Assembly (NCBI GenBank): GCA_031282125.1 | Contig: JAITEH010000142.1 | Coordinates: forward strand, 1 to 6,675 | Origin: Campylobacteraceae bacterium | GTDB taxonomy: Bacteria; Campylobacterota; Campylobacteria; Campylobacterales; Campylobacteraceae | DNA length: 6,675 bases | Reading direction: 5' to 3' | In this document: piece after piece, positions 1-5,637 of the stretch | Layout of the letters: the number at the start of each line of letters is the position of its first letter | Numbering within the stretch: the first letter of the stretch is position 1 | Translations under genes and position numbers: made by a program | Notes under the pieces: generated by a model | The model's input: the letters and a program-made list of their open reading frames with translations, nothing else | What the model was told of the DNA's origin: nothing | The model's database searches: none

Positions 1-8
1 CTCTTCAT
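1..8 (-). CDS. 5' end of a divergent gene leaving the window (partial)
   Basis: Read on the minus strand, the left edge gives TGGAGG, a six-base spacer (TTAATC), then ATG AAG AG. This is a strong Shine-Dalgarno sequence at standard spacing before a start codon at 8..6. Only Met-Lys and part of a third codon lie inside the window, so neither product nor family can be named. The gene would be transcribed divergently from cmoB, sharing the intergenic stretch up to base 76. The call rests only on the ribosome binding site and start codon, and a chance match is possible. Confidence 0.5.
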
Positions 9-14
9 GATTAA

Positions 15-19
15 CCTCC
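15..19 (-). promoter_or_regulatory. Shine-Dalgarno of the divergent left-edge gene
   Basis: GGAGG on the minus strand, six bases before the ATG at 8..6. It is the main evidence that a coding sequence begins at the left edge. Confidence 0.5.
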
Positions 20-34
20 AAATTTTATCCGTTA

Positions 35-43
35 TGCTATTAT
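35..43 (+). promoter_or_regulatory. Extended -10 promoter element for cmoB
   Basis: TGCTATTAT matches the extended -10 form TGnTATAAT with one mismatch. Transcription would begin near base 50, leaving a leader of about 27 bases before the cmoB ATG at 77. No convincing -35 hexamer is visible, which is common for Campylobacterota sigma-70 promoters. Confidence 0.5.
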
Positions 44-76
44 TTCTTTTTTAAATAAGAGTTTAAGAGATAAAAC

Positions 77-970
77 ATGAGCGAAAAATCAAAGCGTCAA
101 AAAGAGCTTGCCTCTTCATGGAAAGATATAAAACCGCTAAGGCAGATGATAGATGAGCTGCCAAGTTTTGAGACTTCCATGACTTTTGGCGACACTTTCA
201 CAGTCGATATCAAAAATATTAGTAAAGCCGATGAACAGCAGATAAAAGACGCCGCCTTATCGCTTCGTTCGTGGCGCAAAGGTCCTTTTCAAATCGGAAA
301 TCTTTTTATAGATACAGAGTGGAAAAGCTTCATCAAATACAATCTTTTGCGTCCGCATTTCAACCTAAGCGGCAAAAAAGCGGCTGATATTGGCTGCAAC
401 AACGGATATTATCTATTTAAAATGCTTGAAGATAGCCCAAAAAAACTTGTAGGATTTGACCCTACTCCTCTTTTTTGGTGTCAGTTTGACTTCATCAACC
501 GTCTTGCGAAAACAGATATCGTATATGAATTATTGGGCGTAGAGGATTTGGCGGATTACGGCGAAAAGTTTGACGTCATCTTCTGTCTTGGCGTTTTGTA
601 TCACAGAAGCGACCCGATTGAGTGCCTGAAATCTCTGAAATCAGCCCTTGAAAAAAATGGCGAGCTGTTTTTGGACACTTTCATGATTGACGGAGATGAA
701 GATATAGTATTGTCCCCTAAAAAAAGTTACTCTAAAATCTCAAACGTATATTTTATACCAACAGTAAACGCGCTTAAGAACTGGTGCGAAAGAGCTGGAT
801 TCAAAGAGTTTGAACTGCTCGCGGTAAAGCCTACAGATACGAACGAACAGCGCAAAACAGAGTGGATTTTGGGGCAGAGTTTGGAAGATTTTTTAGACCC
901 CAAGGACAACTCAAAAACTATAGAGGGTTACCCTGCCCCAAAAAGAGCGTATGTAAAAGTAAAAGTATAA
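77..970 (+). CDS. cmoB: CmoB, tRNA U34 carboxymethyltransferase
   Basis: CmoB transfers a carboxymethyl group from carboxy-S-adenosylmethionine to 5-hydroxyuridine at the tRNA wobble position, giving cmo5U, which widens codon reading. The 297-residue protein has a Rossmann methyltransferase fold. Motif I is DIGCNNGYY (104-112), followed by GFDPTPLFWCQF (126-137) and GVLYHR (172-177). The family stretches IDGDED (204-209), NVYFIP (223-228), EQRKTEW (257-263), DFLDP (271-275) and EGYPAPKR (283-290) are all present. Residues matching those I recall as contacting the cofactor or tRNA in E. coli CmoB (K91, W105, Y200, R315) are K68, W82, Y175 and R290. It is somewhat shorter than the E. coli protein (about 323 residues), mainly at the N-terminus. 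The ATG follows a weak AAGAG site (65-69). The partner gene cmoA, which makes the cofactor, is not in this window. cmoB stands alone, convergent with the next gene. Confidence 0.95.
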   Translation: MSEKSKRQKELASSWKDIKPLRQMIDELPSFETSMTFGDTFTVDIKNISKADEQQIKDAALSLRSWRKGPFQIGNLFIDTEWKSFIKYNLLRPHFNLSGKKAADIGCNNGYYLFKMLEDSPKKLVGFDPTPLFWCQFDFINRLAKTDIVYELLGVEDLADYGEKFDVIFCLGVLYHRSDPIECLKSLKSALEKNGELFLDTFMIDGDEDIVLSPKKSYSKISNVYFIPTVNALKNWCERAGFKEFELLAVKPTDTNEQRKTEWILGQSLEDFLDPKDNSKTIEGYPAPKRAYVKVKV

Positions 971-1025
971 ATCTGTTTGCTTAATGTAACAAAATTACTC
1001 ATTTTCAATAAGATTTTTTAAATGG

Positions 1026-1622
1026 TTATAGATACTTGAGCCATGAAGGCAGATTTTTTTGTTCCGCTTTTACACTTGTGCTCTCTCCATGTCCCGGATA
1101 AACTTTTAAATCTTCTTTAAGCTCTAGGAATTTCAAAATACTTTTTTTCATATCTTCTGGCGAGCTATATGGAAAGTCGGTTCTGCCGATAGAGTTTTTA
1201 AATATAAAATCTCCGCTGAAAAGAGCATCTGCTATTTTGATAACGCTGCATCCTGGGGTATGTCCCGGAAAATGCAAGAACTCTACGACCTCTCCTCCTA
1301 TATCATATTTTTGGTCTCCGTCAACCTCAAAGTCAGGTACAGACGAAGACATACCGTATCCAAATGGGTCATTTTGTAACATGAACACATCTTTTTTTGG
1401 AGTATATAGAAAAGTTTTTAGCTTAATTTGAAGCTCATGATTAGACCAGACATGGTCAAAATGTCCATGGGTATTTAGGATAGCCAAAGGGTTTTTTACA
1501 TTTTGTATCACCCATTCAGCAGCTTCCATGCCTGGATCAACGATAACTTCGCCCTTCGGCAAATATACGATATAACAATTTGTCTCTAGTAAACCCATCG
1601 GTTTTGATAGTATTTTTAACAT
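1026..1622 (-). CDS. Metallo-beta-lactamase-fold hydrolase, type II glyoxalase (YcbL/GloB-like)
   Basis: A 198-residue cytosolic metallohydrolase without a signal peptide. The full metal-ligand set of the family is present: THGHFDH (51-57, ligands H52, H54, D56, H57), PGHTPG (119-124, H121), SGD (136-138, D138) and PGHG (176-179, H178). IGRTDF (145-150) is typical of the short glyoxalase II-like branch exemplified by YcbL. It is shorter than classical GloB (about 250 residues) because the C-terminal substrate-binding domain is missing. The likely activity is thioester hydrolysis, for example S-lactoylglutathione or another acylthiol. Many Campylobacterota lack glutathione, so the natural substrate is uncertain. 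The ATG follows AAGGTG on the minus strand (about 1627-1632). The gene is convergent with cmoB and divergent from the DegT-family gene. The family call is secure; the substrate is not. Confidence 0.9.
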   Translation of the reverse strand: MLKILSKPMGLLETNCYIVYLPKGEVIVDPGMEAAEWVIQNVKNPLAILNTHGHFDHVWSNHELQIKLKTFLYTPKKDVFMLQNDPFGYGMSSSVPDFEVDGDQKYDIGGEVVEFLHFPGHTPGCSVIKIADALFSGDFIFKNSIGRTDFPYSSPEDMKKSILKFLELKEDLKVYPGHGESTSVKAEQKNLPSWLKYL

Positions 1623-1645
1623 TTCACACCTTTTTTAAAAAAGAA

Positions 1646-1651
1646 ATCATA
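1646..1651 (-). promoter_or_regulatory. Candidate -10 box for the MBL hydrolase gene
   Basis: TATGAT on the minus strand (1651 down to 1646) differs from TATAAT at one position. Transcription would begin near 1639, giving a leader of about 17 bases. The position 17 bp upstream, where a -35 element would lie, falls inside the palindrome at 1669-1685. Confidence 0.4.
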
Positions 1652-1668
1652 GCGAATTTTTTTAAATA

Positions 1669-1685
1669 AAAATAACCGTTATTTT
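1669..1685. promoter_or_regulatory. 17-bp perfect palindrome, candidate operator
   Basis: AAAATAAC-C-GTTATTTT is an inverted repeat with 8-bp arms and one central base. It lies between the divergent MBL and DegT-family genes, over the expected -35 region of the leftward promoter and just upstream of the rightward promoters. This is a typical place for a dimeric regulator to bind. GCGAA (1652-1656) and TTCGC (1684-1688) form a second, wider inverted pair. No regulator can be named, and AT-rich sequence produces such palindromes by chance. Confidence 0.35.
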
Positions 1686-1720
1686 CGCTTTTTAAAAGAA
1701 TTGCTTAATTCCTGTTTTAG

Positions 1721-1744
1721 TATAATTTAAAACTTTATTATAAT
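1721..1744 (+). promoter_or_regulatory. Tandem TATAAT -10 boxes for the DegT-family/lpxK unit
   Basis: Two perfect TATAAT hexamers lie 18 bp apart, at 1721-1726 and 1739-1744. They would start transcription near 1733 and 1751, giving leaders of about 43 and 25 bases. TTGCTT (1701-1706) is only 14 bp from the first box, so no good -35 is evident for either. One may be functional or both; the sequence does not decide. Confidence 0.55.
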
Positions 1745-1775
1745 CTAAGAATTAATATCTTGTGGAGGGTGCTAT

Positions 1776-2909
1776 ATGAGAGAGATACCATTTTACAAAC
1801 CAATGGTTGATAAATTAGAATTGGCGTATATAAGTGAAGTTTTGGACGGCGATAAACCCTCTAAAATTGACCAACTTGAAATAAATGCGGCAAAATTCGT
1901 AGGTGCGCAGCATGCTGTTGCTACATATAACGGGACAGCGGCTATGCATTTGGCCATGTGTGCCATGGACATAAAGCGGGGCGATAGGTTCATATGTTCG
2001 GTAAATTCATCTCCTGCTATAGCGGAAGTCATAAGACATTTTGATGCGGAGCCTATTTTTGTAGATATAAATGCCGATGACTTCAATATAGACGTCAATA
2101 AGCTGGAACAAACGCTTATCAAAGAGGCTCACAAAAAGCTAAAAGGCATATTTGTATCGCATATAGCGGGGCAGCCTGCCGATATGGATGCGATTTACGA
2201 GTTGGCAAACGCTCATCATGTAAAAGTTGTAGATGATGCCACAAACGCTTTTGGCGCGACATATAACGGCAAAAAGATAGGCGCTATGGATTCTGCCATA
2301 TCATGCTTCAGGTTTTCTCAGCGTCTAAAATACAGTACGGCAAGCGGCGGAATGCTGACGATGGCCGATAACGAATTGCACGAAAGAGCAAAGCTGCTCA
2401 TCAACCATGCCATAGTAGGCAATGGATGGGACAAATTCGGCAATCTTGGCTACATATACGATGTAGTTGATATCGGTGTCAAATACGATATCAATGAAAT
2501 CAGCGCAGCCTATATATTAGCGCAGCTTACAAAAGTAAATAAAATCATAACGCGCCGAAAAAAAATAGCGGCTGTCTATAACAAAGCTTTTGAAAATTGC
2601 CAAAACATAAAAACACCAGTTGTCAAAAGAGACCATATCTATACGCAGTATATCGTTAAAGTAAATAAAAACCGCGACGGATTTGCCAAACACTTGAGAG
2701 AAGAAGGGATATTCACGGGACTTCATTATATCCCGCTGCATCTTTTGTCTTACTACAAAACAAAATACGGCTTGAAAGTCAATGACTTTCCGACGGCGCT
2801 TGCAAATTATCAGCAGATACTATCTTTGCCGATTTATGCGGCAATGAGCGATGATGATGTTGAATATGTATGCGAAACAGTGAAAAGAATCGCCGACCAT
2901 CGTGTTTAA
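1776..2909 (+). CDS. DegT/DnrJ/EryC1/StrS-family PLP-dependent aminotransferase homologue, atypical active site
   Basis: Fold-type I PLP enzyme family that usually aminates keto-sugar nucleotides. The 377 residues span the full family: IPFYKP (4-9), GTAAMHLA (53-60), FVDIN (95-99), GQPADMDAI (132-140), VVDDATNAFGATY (151-163), SGGML (190-194), NEISAAYILAQL (240-251), GIFTGLHY (311-318) and SLPIYAAMSDDDV (350-362). D154, which should bind the pyridine nitrogen, is kept. By my hand alignment to ArnB, the Schiff-base lysine position is L184 with K185 next to it, the phosphate-binding serine is R179, and the ring-stacking aromatic is S79. It may therefore be a divergent or non-aminotransferase member. 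The ATG has an excellent GGAGG site (1764-1768). It overlaps lpxK by 8 bp, hinting at an envelope-sugar role. The family call is strong; substrate and activity are unknown. Confidence 0.85.
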   Translation: MREIPFYKPMVDKLELAYISEVLDGDKPSKIDQLEINAAKFVGAQHAVATYNGTAAMHLAMCAMDIKRGDRFICSVNSSPAIAEVIRHFDAEPIFVDINADDFNIDVNKLEQTLIKEAHKKLKGIFVSHIAGQPADMDAIYELANAHHVKVVDDATNAFGATYNGKKIGAMDSAISCFRFSQRLKYSTASGGMLTMADNELHERAKLLINHAIVGNGWDKFGNLGYIYDVVDIGVKYDINEISAAYILAQLTKVNKIITRRKKIAAVYNKAFENCQNIKTPVVKRDHIYTQYIVKVNKNRDGFAKHLREEGIFTGLHYIPLHLLSYYKTKYGLKVNDFPTALANYQQILSLPIYAAMSDDDVEYVCETVKRIADHRV

Positions 2910-3819
2910 ACGCTCTCTTACTTCATGGATAGAAAAGTACTTTTACCGCCCGACTATTTTTGGGCGGTTTATATCTTATACCTTATATCCAATTAGTCTT
3001 CTGTGGTCTTTGTGCGCCAAAATCAGGCGCGCTTTAAAAAATCCTATCGATTATCATATACCTATTATAAGCGTTGGAAACTTGACCGTAGGCGGCAGCG
3101 GAAAAACCCCGATTTGCATCGCTATAGCAAAAGAGATAGCAAAACCTGCGATTGTTTTAAGAGGATATGGGCGTTTGTCTAAAGGATTGGTTTTAGTCGG
3201 CAGTTTCGGGGAGATTTTGTGCGATGTAAAAACAAGCGGCGATGAAGCGATGCTCTACGCCAAAGAGCTTAAACACGCTCTCATTATAGTAAGCGAAGAT
3301 AGAGTTTTAGGCATACAAAAAGCAAAAGAGCTTGGCGCGCAAGTCGTTATCTTGGACGACGGCTTCGGCAAAGTAAACATCAAAAAGTTCGATATCCTAA
3401 TCAAACCAAACCCAAAGCCAGCAAACAGTTTTTGCATTCCATCAGGAGCTTATAGAGAGAGCGCTTCTAACTACAAAAATGCTGACTTGGTACTGGAAGA
3501 GGATAAAGACTTTACAAGAGACGTTACGATACTGCGTGAAACTAAAAAGATGGTTTTGGTAACAGCCATAGCAAATCCATCAAGGCTTGATAAGTTTTTA
3601 CCCGAACAAGTTATAGCCAAGCGGACATTTCCCGACCACTATATGTTTACCAAAGATGAACTCTCAAAGTTACTGCAAACAAGCGGCGCTGAGTCCATAC
3701 TCACAACGACAAAAGACGCCGTGAAGATGGAAGAGTTCGACTTAAGTCTGTCTATCTTGAAGCTTAAAATCACACTTTTCCCTCATGTAAAAGATAACAT
3801 CAAACTCATAACTCGCTAA
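2902..3819 (+). CDS. lpxK: LpxK, tetraacyldisaccharide 4'-kinase
   Basis: LpxK phosphorylates the 4' position of the tetraacyldisaccharide 1-phosphate, giving lipid IVA, at the cytoplasmic face of the inner membrane. The 305 residues begin with a hydrophobic helix (about 17-38). They then show [14 protein letters not shown] with the Walker A loop (57-70), LRGYGR (86-91), SGDEA (112-116), LDDGFG (151-156), PSGAYRE (180-186), FPDH (243-246) and TTKDAVK (269-275). The acidic pair D114/E115 and H246 are the likely catalytic residues by family knowledge. DDGFGK replaces the common DDGFQH, probably a lineage variant. The start is GTG at 2902, eight bases before the end of the upstream stop codon, with no clear Shine-Dalgarno sequence. 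Translation is therefore probably coupled to the DegT-family gene. No other good in-frame start precedes the conserved WIEKYFYRP segment. Length fits the family (about 315-330). Confidence 0.93.
   Translation: MFKRSLTSWIEKYFYRPTIFGRFISYTLYPISLLWSLCAKIRRALKNPIDYHIPIISVGNLTVGGSGKTPICIAIAKEIAKPAIVLRGYGRLSKGLVLVGSFGEILCDVKTSGDEAMLYAKELKHALIIVSEDRVLGIQKAKELGAQVVILDDGFGKVNIKKFDILIKPNPKPANSFCIPSGAYRESASNYKNADLVLEEDKDFTRDVTILRETKKMVLVTAIANPSRLDKFLPEQVIAKRTFPDHYMFTKDELSKLLQTSGAESILTTTKDAVKMEEFDLSLSILKLKITLFPHVKDNIKLITR
2945..2968 (+). other. GC-rich terminator-like hairpin inside the start of lpxK
   Basis: ACCGCCC (2945-2951) and GGGCGGT (2962-2968) are perfectly complementary across a 10-base loop, followed by TTATATCTTAT. 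The structure begins 36 bases after the DegT-family stop codon and lies in lpxK codons 15-23, which encode YRPTIFGRF. It may act as a partial terminator or attenuator when lpxK is not being translated. It may equally be a by-product of the conserved RPT codons. Confidence 0.4.
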
Positions 3820-3838
3820 AAAAGGCGCACTTTTTAGC
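3815..3838 (+). terminator. Candidate terminator at the lpxK stop codon
   Basis: GCTAAAAA (3815-3822) pairs with TTTTTAGC (3831-3838). An alternative register extends the stem to nine pairs with one bulged A and a five-base loop. The stop codon lies inside the stem. The right arm is itself T-rich, and another T run follows at 3851-3856. The stem is mostly A-T, so termination may be partial and some read-through into yebC is likely. Confidence 0.4.
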
Positions 3839-3869
3839 ATTGCTAAAATCTTTTTTATCTTTTGTAAGA

Positions 3870-3875
3870 TATCAT
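3870..3875 (+). promoter_or_regulatory. Candidate -10 box for yebC
   Basis: TATCAT differs from TATAAT at one position and is preceded by a T-rich stretch. Transcription would begin near 3882, about 27 bases before the yebC ATG, matching the leader lengths inferred elsewhere in the window. No -35 box is clear. Confidence 0.35.
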
Positions 3876-3896
3876 TACAGGCAATTTTCAATTATT

Positions 3897-3900
3897 AGGA
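3897..3900 (+). promoter_or_regulatory. Shine-Dalgarno that fixes the yebC start
   Basis: AGGA, eight bases before the ATG at 3909. It supports this start over an in-frame TTG at 3840, which would add 23 residues not found in the family and would lie upstream of the likely promoter. Confidence 0.6.
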
Positions 3901-3908
3901 TAGATTTC

Positions 3909-4619
3909 ATGGGAAGAGCATTCGAATATCGTCGCGCAGCAAAAGAGAAACGCTGGGACAAAATGTCTAAAGTTTTTCCAAAACTTGCAAAAACCATAAC
4001 AGTAGCCGCAAAACAGGGCGGAAGCGACCCTGAAATGAACTCTAAACTTCGCACGGCGATTTTAAACGCAAAAGCTCAAAATATGCCAAAAGACAATATC
4101 GAAGCAGCGATAAAAAGAGCTTCTGGCAAAGACGAACAGGATATAAAAGAGATACATTACGAGGGTAAAGCCCCTCATGGAGCTTTGGTACTTGTAGAGT
4201 GCGCCACGGACAATCCCACAAGAACGGTTGCGAACGTAAAAACTCATTTTGGCAAATGCGGCGGACAGATACTGCAAAATGGCTCATTGGAGTTTATGTT
4301 CTCAAGAAAGGCTGTTTTTGAGTTCGAAAAACCTGCAAATTTAAGCAAAGATGATTTGGAACTCGCCTTGATTGACGGCGGACTTGAAGAACTGGACGAA
4401 AATGACGACTCTTTTTACGCTTATGCGGCGTATTCCGAATTTGGCTCTTTATCCTCTGCGCTCGAATCGCTTGGCATTGAGCCAAAAAAAGCCGCGCTTG
4501 AATATATACCAAATACTCCTGTGGAGTTTACCGAGGAGCAGCTTGTCGATATCGAAAAGCTCATCGACCGTTTAGAAGACGATGACGACGTACAGGCAGT
4601 TTACACAAATATAGCGTAA
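3909..4619 (+). CDS. yebC: YebC/PmpR/TACO1-family protein
   Basis: A 236-residue member of the YebC family. Members were first described as DNA-binding transcription regulators (PmpR). More recent work on YebC and mitochondrial TACO1 supports a ribosome-associated role that relieves stalling, for example at proline-rich stretches. The three-domain protein starts [10 protein letters not shown], then shows [22 protein letters not shown] (21-42), [16 protein letters not shown] (58-73), [23 protein letters not shown] (84-106), KCGG (116-119), LEFMFSRK (127-134) and the C-terminal [14 protein letters not shown] (221-234). APHG stands where E. coli YebC has GPGG, apparently a lineage variant. The ATG at 3909 has an AGGA site and fits the family N-terminus and length (about 240-250). 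It follows lpxK with its own likely promoter and faces hemH. Family identity is firm; the exact function here is inferred. Confidence 0.93.
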   Translation: MGRAFEYRRAAKEKRWDKMSKVFPKLAKTITVAAKQGGSDPEMNSKLRTAILNAKAQNMPKDNIEAAIKRASGKDEQDIKEIHYEGKAPHGALVLVECATDNPTRTVANVKTHFGKCGGQILQNGSLEFMFSRKAVFEFEKPANLSKDDLELALIDGGLEELDENDDSFYAYAAYSEFGSLSSALESLGIEPKKAALEYIPNTPVEFTEEQLVDIEKLIDRLEDDDDVQAVYTNIA

Positions 4620-4628
4620 CAGCAAAGC

Positions 4629-4646
4629 GAGAGTTTAAAAGCTCTC
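4629..4646. terminator. Candidate shared terminator between yebC and hemH
   Basis: GAGAG (4629-4633) pairs with CTCTC (4642-4646). One G-T and one T-A pair extend the stem to about seven pairs with a four-base loop. On the plus strand it is followed by the T-rich TCTTATCTTTT, which suits termination of yebC. It overlaps the hemH stop codon, so it might also serve hemH, but the minus-strand side lacks a T tract. Confidence 0.4.
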
Positions 4647-5534
4647 TCTTATCTTTTCATCTATAAATTCGGCAAATCTATCGCCGTCGTTTTGCGCTTT
4701 GCACAGTTTATACGAAGTTATCCCAAAACTCTCCGCTATATTTTTATAATATATGCCAAGCTCAAAATCCGTCTCAGAGTTATCTATAGTAAAAGAGATA
4801 GGGTAAATAACGACAGGCGCAGGGGCTATATTTTTCAAAACTTCATCTAAAGAGGGACCAAGCCACTTAATGGGACCAAGCTTTGACTGATATGCCAAAT
4901 GTATATCGGCAAAGCGTATATTTTTGCTTTCCAACTGTCTGCTCAAAATCTCCACATGCTGCCTAATATGCTTTTCGTAAATATCTCTTTTGGCGATTGA
5001 CAAAGGCAGCGAATGAGCCGAAAAGATGAGGTGTGCATTGCCGTCATGGTGCTTTTTGATAGCGTCTATGATAATCTCATTGAACCGCTCGTCATCAAAA
5101 AAATGCTCTATTTTGAGTAGCTTCGTATCATGAAAAAACTTATCGGCATCGTCAAACGAAGATAGCGTAGTAGTTGATGAAAAATGCGGATACATGGGAA
5201 AGAGTAAAACTTCATCATAGTTTTTATCATGAAAGACATCTGCAATCGTCGGAGTTGTGTAACGCATGGCAAAAAAGATATCGTAATCGCCCTTAGCCAA
5301 AGTATTTATCTTACGGACAAGATTTTGCGTGTGCTCATATATCTTACTTCCGCCGATTAATTTGTAATTTTCCCAAACTTTGTTTGTGCGCAAAAGCGTT
5401 ATAAAAAAAGATATGATATACCTCATGGGCGAAGCTATGATGCGTCTATCCAAAAACATATTTTTCAAAAACTTTTTTAACTCTTTTTTGTCGCGCGCTC
5501 CGCCCATGTTCAACAAAACGACCGCTTTTTTCAA
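4635..5534 (-). CDS. hemH: HemH, ferrochelatase
   Basis: Ferrochelatase inserts Fe(II) into a porphyrin as a last step of haem synthesis, at or near the inner membrane. With the start chosen here it has 299 residues and begins MKKAVVLLNMGG, the classical family N-terminus. Other signatures, in this numbering, are AMRYTTPTI (89-97), LFPMYPHFSSTTTLSS (111-126), FSAHSLP (171-177), AYQSKLGP (214-221), KWLGPS (223-228) and ISFTIDNSETDFE (246-258). H174 and E254 are the expected metal and porphyrin active-site pair. The start is TTG at 5534..5532, six bases after AAAAGGA. An in-frame TTG at 5567 would add 11 residues, but it lies just before the transcription start predicted from the TGCTAAAAT box and has no ribosome site. 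The gene converges on yebC and diverges from the isomerase gene. Confidence 0.93.
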   Translation of the reverse strand: MKKAVVLLNMGGARDKKELKKFLKNMFLDRRIIASPMRYIISFFITLLRTNKVWENYKLIGGSKIYEHTQNLVRKINTLAKGDYDIFFAMRYTTPTIADVFHDKNYDEVLLFPMYPHFSSTTTLSSFDDADKFFHDTKLLKIEHFFDDERFNEIIIDAIKKHHDGNAHLIFSAHSLPLSIAKRDIYEKHIRQHVEILSRQLESKNIRFADIHLAYQSKLGPIKWLGPSLDEVLKNIAPAPVVIYPISFTIDNSETDFELGIYYKNIAESFGITSYKLCKAQNDGDRFAEFIDEKIRESF

Positions 5535-5540
5535 GCATAT

Positions 5541-5547
5541 TCCTTTT
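5541..5547 (-). promoter_or_regulatory. Shine-Dalgarno that fixes the hemH TTG start
   Basis: AAAAGGA on the minus strand, six bases before the TTG at 5534..5532. An ATG at 5538..5536 sits in the spacer but is in another frame that does not encode ferrochelatase. Confidence 0.65.
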
Positions 5548-5567
5548 AAATACCTCAATAACGCCAA

Positions 5568-5576
5568 ATTTTAGCA
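5568..5576 (-). promoter_or_regulatory. Extended -10 promoter element for hemH
   Basis: On the minus strand, TGCTAAAAT matches TGnTATAAT with one mismatch. Transcription would begin near 5561, giving a leader of about 27 bases to the TTG start at 5534. It resembles the TGCTATTAT element before cmoB. Confidence 0.5.
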
Positions 5577-5606
5577 AAACTCGTTTTATAACTTCATCAA
5601 TTATTG

Positions 5607-5612
5607 TATAAT
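5607..5612 (+). promoter_or_regulatory. -10 box for the peptidyl-prolyl isomerase gene
   Basis: A perfect TATAAT placing the transcription start near 5619 and the leader at about 19 bases. The box overlaps the ATG at 5611, so that upstream codon should not be in the mRNA. Confidence 0.6.
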
Positions 5613-5627
5613 GCGCAAAATTTTTCA

Positions 5628-5632
5628 AAGGA
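5628..5632 (+). promoter_or_regulatory. Shine-Dalgarno that fixes the isomerase start
   Basis: AAGGA, five bases before the ATG at 5638. It favours this start over the in-frame ATG at 5611. Confidence 0.65.
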
Positions 5633-5637
5633 TTACC

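Noticed and set aside
1..120. Direct repeat CTCTTCATG at 1-9 and 112-120
   Set aside because: A single 9-base repeat, one copy within the cmoB coding region; no sign of a repeat array or attachment site.
971..1025. Possible terminator between cmoB and the MBL gene
   Set aside because: Only short imperfect complementarity (GTAAC/TTAC) is visible, without a convincing stem and T run on either strand.
3840..3908. In-frame TTG extension of yebC by 23 residues
   Set aside because: It has no ribosome site, includes the likely -10 box at 3870-3875, and the family protein begins at MGRAFEYRR.
4042..4575. Several open frames on both strands within yebC
   Set aside because: They are shadows of the strongly supported yebC reading frame, with no ribosome sites or family resemblance.
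5446..5628. 60-codon minus-strand frame with an ATG at 5538 just upstream of the hemH start
   Set aside because: It overlaps hemH in another frame, crosses the hemH promoter and shows no recognisable protein features; hemH explains the region.
5611..5637. In-frame upstream ATG for the isomerase
   Set aside because: The ATG overlaps the TATAAT box, so it would not be transcribed from that promoter; the ATG at 5638 has a good AAGGA site.
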